A stretch of DNA of 18,900 bases from Spongospora subterranea. Lineage: Eukaryota; Endomyxa; Phytomyxea; Plasmodiophorida; Plasmodiophoridae. A program made the position numbers and the translations under genes. The notes under the pieces are model-generated. The model was not told the DNA's origin. It worked only from the letters and a program-made list of their open reading frames with translations, and did no database searches. Within the stretch, counting starts at the first letter, position 1, and each line of letters starts with the position of its first letter. Of the stretch, positions 18,533 to 18,900 are shown one piece after another. The stretch covers positions 1 to 18,900 of the forward strand of contig OUQQ01000473.1 of assembly GCA_900404475.1 (NCBI GenBank), written 5' to 3'.

Positions 18533-18668
18533 GCTCATGGGATCGGAAAGTGTTGGTGTTTTGCATGTCGGAGTCACCTCTTGGAATGAACGACAAGTGC
18601 CTGGTCGAGTGGTCGAACCCCACGATCAACCTCAACTTGGTTACCGATTCCCATTGTTAAACATATGA
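18363..18668 (+). CDS. Probable 3'-terminal exon(s) of an unassigned gene
   Basis: One frame is open from 18363 to a TGA at 18666-18668 except for one TAA at 18438. After the TAA it reads VDSIVSHARTSSSYGTSLRF, then AQLFELMGSESVGVLHVGV and VPGRVVEPHDQPQLGYRFPL, ending LLNI. A GTAAGC that includes the TAA and a CAG at 18461-18463 could define a 27-nt intron that keeps the frame; this is shorter than is usual. The copy difference TCT/TCA at the ARTSSS region is silent in this frame. A poly(A) signal lies downstream. Upstream exons probably lie within the duplicated unit (16389-18360), but I cannot draw them with confidence. A competing frame gives VRNISQVRTQCC. I recognise no family. Confidence 0.4.
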
Positions 18669-18900
18669 ATGAAAAATCACAAAACGTGAAGACGTTTTCT
18701 GTTTATTGATAAAAAAACAATTTTCTCTGCAATGCGCTATATACAATTATAAGGTTTCATAGATTGATTTGAGTATGTGGAAATGCTTTTGCAATAAATG
18801 ATGTCTATGGTGTAAGCCGAAGAGCTTGCTCGTGACAGTCATTTGTTGATCGGACCCTAATCGGTATTGGGACGATATACTTTCGCACCTCTCCAATCTA
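18669..18900. other. 3' untranslated and intergenic sequence
   Basis: AT-rich sequence with no ORF of note. It holds a short GAAAAATCACAAAACGTGAAGACGTTTTCTG stretch (about 18669-18700) containing the imperfect inverted repeat AAAACGTgaAGACGTTTT. Confidence 0.4.
18793..18798 (+). terminator. Poly(A) signal AATAAA
   Basis: An exact AATAAA about 125 bases past the putative stop at 18668, in an AT-rich stretch, consistent with the 3' end of a + strand transcript. Confidence 0.5.

Overview
This is eukaryotic DNA, most likely from an early-diverging (chytrid-like) fungus; the placement is low confidence. Three things point that way. There is an intronless, secreted, Ser/Thr-rich, apparently GPI-anchored glycoside hydrolase of the rhamnogalacturonase type. 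There is a tiny SMP-like (seed maturation protein / LEA-like) protein of a kind found in fungi and plants. Several coding stretches make sense only if interrupted by very short GT-AG introns (about 33-63 nt). No tRNA, rRNA, CRISPR array or bacterial operon structure was seen.

Layout. 1-2849: an unassigned ORF, then a run of open segments in shifting frames on the + strand that looks like an intron-rich or decaying gene. 2815-3524: a fold-back inverted repeat whose two arms encode the same peptide. 4049-4536: a second, smaller inverted pair. 4968-6204: a decayed non-LTR (LINE) retrotransposon on the minus strand. 6431-9133 (minus): a 900-residue secreted protein made of two fused copies of one ancestral gene. 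9616-10835 (+): a candidate intron-rich gene interrupted by a 323-bp duplication centred on a single n. 11301-11471 (+): the SMP-like protein with a poly(A) signal. 11472-12780: ambiguous sequence. 12785-14061 (+): another candidate intron-rich gene. 14133-16259 (minus): the GH28 enzyme, convergent with the previous gene. 16436-18532: a 1.05-kb direct duplication centred on a second n, carrying parts of a + strand gene whose last exon ends at 18668.

The two clear large genes both encode secreted or surface proteins: a pectin-backbone-type hydrolase and an unknown repeat protein that could be an effector-like factor. That suits a fungus interacting with plant or algal material, but the lifestyle is inference. 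Both n characters sit exactly at the junction of direct duplications, which strongly suggests overlapping contig ends or unmerged haplotypes placed end to end. The true locus is then probably about 1.4 kb shorter than the window.
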